In this document: piece after piece, positions 12,601-14,111 of the stretch | How the letters are laid out: each line of letters starts with the position of its first letter | Position numbering within the stretch: position 1 is the stretch's first letter | Assembly (NCBI GenBank): GCA_937952095.1 | Contig: CALFYG010000054.1 | Coordinates: 1-14,111 of the forward strand | Reading direction: 5' to 3' | Length of the DNA stretch: 14,111 bases | Source of the DNA: an uncultured Micrococcales bacterium | Lineage (GTDB): Bacteria > Actinomycetota > Actinomycetes > S36-B12 > UBA10799 | Translations under genes and position numbers: made by a program | The notes under the pieces: model-generated | Databases searched by the model: none | Told to the model about the DNA's origin: nothing | Seen by the model: only the letters and a program-made list of their open reading frames with translations

Positions 12601-14111
12601 ACGTGCAGCACGCCGGCGGTGTCATTCAGCTCGAACTGCCCATCGAACGCCTCGACCGCGGCATCCAGCACGCGGGAAGCCTCGTCACTGGACATCTTCC
12701 CGATGTCGAACCGGGTATGGGCGGCGTTGGCCTCCAAGCCCTGCGCCCGCAGCGTCTCCACGCCCGAGTAGAGCACCGTGGCGCGGTCGGCACCGGTCCG
12801 TCGAAGGGCGATGGCACCGGCCAGTTCGAGAGAGCCGATGTCGGTCCGGGAGTCGAGATGGAGGGAGACCGCGGTGACCTTCTTGCCACCACGGGACACG
12901 ATGCCCTGCACGGCAGCACGGAGGTTGAACCCCGACTCATCGATGACCGCAGCAAGGTCATCCTCGGCAGCACGAGTCCGCTCGTTGCCACGACTGGTGT
13001 GGACATCCTCCAGCGTCAGGCCGTCCAGCCCCATCTGCTTCCGCACGGAGTCCTTCAGCGTGGGCGTCAGGACCGCAGCCTGACCCATGACCGGGGCGCG
13101 CGTGGGATCGGGCATCCCATTCTCATCAAGGACGGTGCCCTTCTTCTGGGCGATGCTCTCGGCACGCTTCTCCCGCTGCTCCACGCCGTGCAGGTACTCC
13201 CGCATGGTCAGGGTGCGAGGGTCCTTCATCAGCCGGTCGATACGCTGGGTGGCGGCCTTGACATGGACCTGGCCCGAGTCGGTGGCGCGCAGGCGGGCGA
13301 AGAAGTTGGACGGGTCGTTGACATCCGCATCGAGCGCCGGGAAGGCGTTCAGGAACTCGTCCATGCGGTTCTTGGGGATGATGCCGTCCGGACCAGCGAT
13401 GGCCTCCAGCGTGCGCTTGGCAGCCATCAGGTGTTCCTTGGGCATCAGGCCATCCATGATGCCGATGACGAGGTTCCCGCCCTTCTGGAAGCCAGCCGCG
13501 AGGTTGAGCTGTTCCATCCGGTCCGCCCAGTCGGTCCACTGGCGGATGTGATCCTCGGCGTTCCACTCGCGCTCCACCCGGCCCGTGACCTCGGTGGTCC
13601 CACCGGTCTTGTTGGCGCTGGTCGAACGGGTGCCCTTGTACTTCTCGACCATGTGCTCGAACACGGCACGACCGTCGATCTGCCCCTGCTCGATGCGTGC
13701 TCGGGTGGCGGCATCCCACACGCGGTTGTTGACCTCGGCGGTGGCCTGGAACTCCGCGCTCGTGACCGGCTGGTTCGTCAGCGCCGGCATCGCGGTGTTC
13801 GGGTCCTCGGTCACCAGCGACCGGGCGAAGTGCATGATGTGGTCCTGGAACCGATCCTCCGAGCCGAACCGCCCGATGAGGTACTTCCGGCCCTCCGCGA
13901 AGGACTTGCCGGGTGCCAGTTCCTTGACGATGTACTTCTCGATATCGGTGATGCGCCGCAGCAGCGGGGTGCGCAGGGTCGCCTTGCCGATGCCGATGCC
14001 CAGACCATGCGTACGGGTGGACTGCCACGCATCGGACAGCCCGTCACGGATGGGGAAGTTCCCCGCCGCCCAGAGGTTGAAGAGCATCCCGTCCGACAGC
14101 GGCTTGTCGTT
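9696..14111 (-). CDS. Giant phage polyvalent/virion protein with ADP-ribosyltransferase-like domain (5' partial)
   Basis: The frame is open to the right edge; the first ATG inside the window is at 14087, but eight in-frame codons precede it with no stop, so the true start lies outside. Numbering from that Met: residues 1-360 are mostly helical and charged; 370-535 look alpha/beta and are unrecognised; 540-625 are a Gly/Ala/Arg-rich linker; 626-785 resemble the ADP-ribosyltransferase-like fold of polyvalent proteins (TRYGSP at 630-635, GAYMSLDGDMPS, then YTVRPRNPIDV, and a closing DEVVVLDGRAI with E775); 900-1110 are helical; 1122-1463 form an aromatic-rich helical end (e.g. YFLYWPISYQLKAGKW). 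Position directly before scaffold and capsid genes suggests a structural or ejected virion protein. An injected modifier acting like T4 Alt is an inference. I see no terminase or portal motif. It ends in TAG, 22 bases before the scaffold gene. Confidence 0.75.
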   Translation of the reverse strand, partial: NDKPLSDGMLFNLWAAGNFPIRDGLSDAWQSTRTHGLGIGIGKATLRTPLLRRITDIEKYIVKELAPGKSFAEGRKYLIGRFGSEDRFQDHIMHFARSLVTEDPNTAMPALTNQPVTSAEFQATAEVNNRVWDAATRARIEQGQIDGRAVFEHMVEKYKGTRSTSANKTGGTTEVTGRVEREWNAEDHIRQWTDWADRMEQLNLAAGFQKGGNLVIGIMDGLMPKEHLMAAKRTLEAIAGPDGIIPKNRMDEFLNAFPALDADVNDPSNFFARLRATDSGQVHVKAATQRIDRLMKDPRTLTMREYLHGVEQREKRAESIAQKKGTVLDENGMPDPTRAPVMGQAAVLTPTLKDSVRKQMGLDGLTLEDVHTSRGNERTRAAEDDLAAVIDESGFNLRAAVQGIVSRGGKKVTAVSLHLDSRTDIGSLELAGAIALRRTGADRATVLYSGVETLRAQGLEANAAHTRFDIGKMSSDEASRVLDAAVEAFDGQFELNDTAGVLHVVVKPGQEAMIQDLTDLIDGIVGRDRVSVSHEPAWFQVIRNDMRSGGRGRAAAGESSARAIFDAARGDLRLVNSERKFSERAIRAAEYATATSKGARDARGVLGETRPGFTRGPESARPGRDDLGADQPGGLKATRYGSPADVSKPQGAYMSLDGDMPSAHAELGDGTQYTVRPRNPIDVTTAEPPGASAGVRYLSMIGELDDLASAGGVEFGTMFVKSRGTAEGKATLLEQMSQRFPDVEWGRYKDSYEILEAYAGLRARANGHDVIINRDPVDPSFDEVVVLDGRAISDIPDAFRPEDSAERMGMRHLFWDELAGNPIPTEGPPPFDIRETIDFAQASDGVPEGSFRDPVIEAHDASGSQGQVIFLAEADDALDALTPRLTADLNGSDRADLGGLDPVQLEKIKGLETELRQYDPQYRIKFTPTQGNVATYYPGQGNAIKDLMATSRAASDLLTFKRWGKAAAFWDLLFRPVETSKLGADAKQALYRELLGRTAHLGDKETIRIKDIDSFLQTANAVARQTRVLGAQTYARGELLDIKTLAAIADGSYAKDIAKGSGGIFPGFTPEALAAIGGAKNIHKILDRTGSRFFRDLEKRTEDKGFLGDAIIAGYGGVRSKTATPRHYIRTWYHLFRFTFDPRFHILNHAEADVLGAIKYGWSTTRWGGARDGMAGKEGATLAHSRGGDMNADRLADALASGVLDARHLEGYIGRGSQVDRLRSTRDVLRTIADEDPAAKALRNQFGGTVDEWVDGLEEMMYQFDTKGVDGTIRDAAEAILDEADRKAMEPLLINLYERNRQIFKDVKSTFHGNTNRSNIERIMNSYFLYWPISYQLKAGKWLFDVLTKQSLGRKTNLGGAWYVNNLYQQHMERMARDENYQRMFTDNPALWFTASMLLPMTPWDMSVGMSRATRYMLAGVGIIDEPKFEEDPFMAAMRLAHIGPAYTIELAERMYRESKDKPRDLVVPVN

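Noticed and set aside
1..14111. tRNA genes, CRISPR arrays, insertion sequences, integrase or attachment sites
   Set aside because: Looked for cloverleaf-like segments, regularly spaced repeats, transposase or recombinase motifs and flanking direct repeats; none was seen.

Overview
The window is a stretch of a tailed bacteriophage genome (or a prophage). It is GC-rich: the 60-base lines I counted by hand ran from about 52% to 63% G+C. Every gene I can support lies on the minus strand, so the gene order reads from the right edge to the left. GTG starts, one apparent CTG start and GC-ending codons fit a phage of a high-GC Gram-positive host (actinobacterial), but the host is an inference. No integrase, tRNA, insertion sequence or CRISPR array was seen.

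Right part (14111 to about 6926), head module: a giant gene of at least 1471 codons runs off the right edge. It carries a probable ADP-ribosyltransferase-like domain and a large helical C-terminus. It is followed by a scaffolding protein, a major capsid protein of the N4-gp56/HK97-fold type, a small beta-rich protein in the decoration-protein position, and a head-tail adaptor. The three short gaps around the capsid and decoration genes each hold a strong hairpin, one capped by a cUUCGg tetraloop.

Middle (6925 to 3137), tail tip module: a distal-tail (Dit-like) protein, a Gp37/hub-like tail protein, a beta-rich minor tail or receptor-binding protein, and a small coiled-coil plus membrane-anchor (holin-like) protein. 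No tail-tube, neck-completion or tape-measure gene lies between adaptor and Dit, so this is either a short-tailed phage built from Dit/hub parts or a phage whose tail genes are split.

Left part (3136 to 1), accessory and lysis module: after a relatively AT-rich gap comes a gene for a helix-turn-helix fused to a DEDDy 3'-5' exonuclease. It seems to start at a CTG codon. Then follows a tight run of very small genes, each overlapping the next by 4 to 8 bases: two Cys-rich proteins, two unknowns, and one protein that looks like the Acb2/Tad1 hairpin family (cyclic-nucleotide sponge that blocks CBASS/Thoeris immunity). The run continues into a two-helix holin candidate and a papain/C39-like cysteine peptidase with a C-terminal coiled coil, a likely lysis pair. 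The last 120 bases hold two perfect back-to-back hairpins and the start of a further reading frame with a twin-arginine-like motif.

The most unusual items are the Acb2-like protein inside the overlapping small-gene run, the ADP-ribosyltransferase-like domain in a probable virion protein, the CTG start, and the missing long-tail genes.
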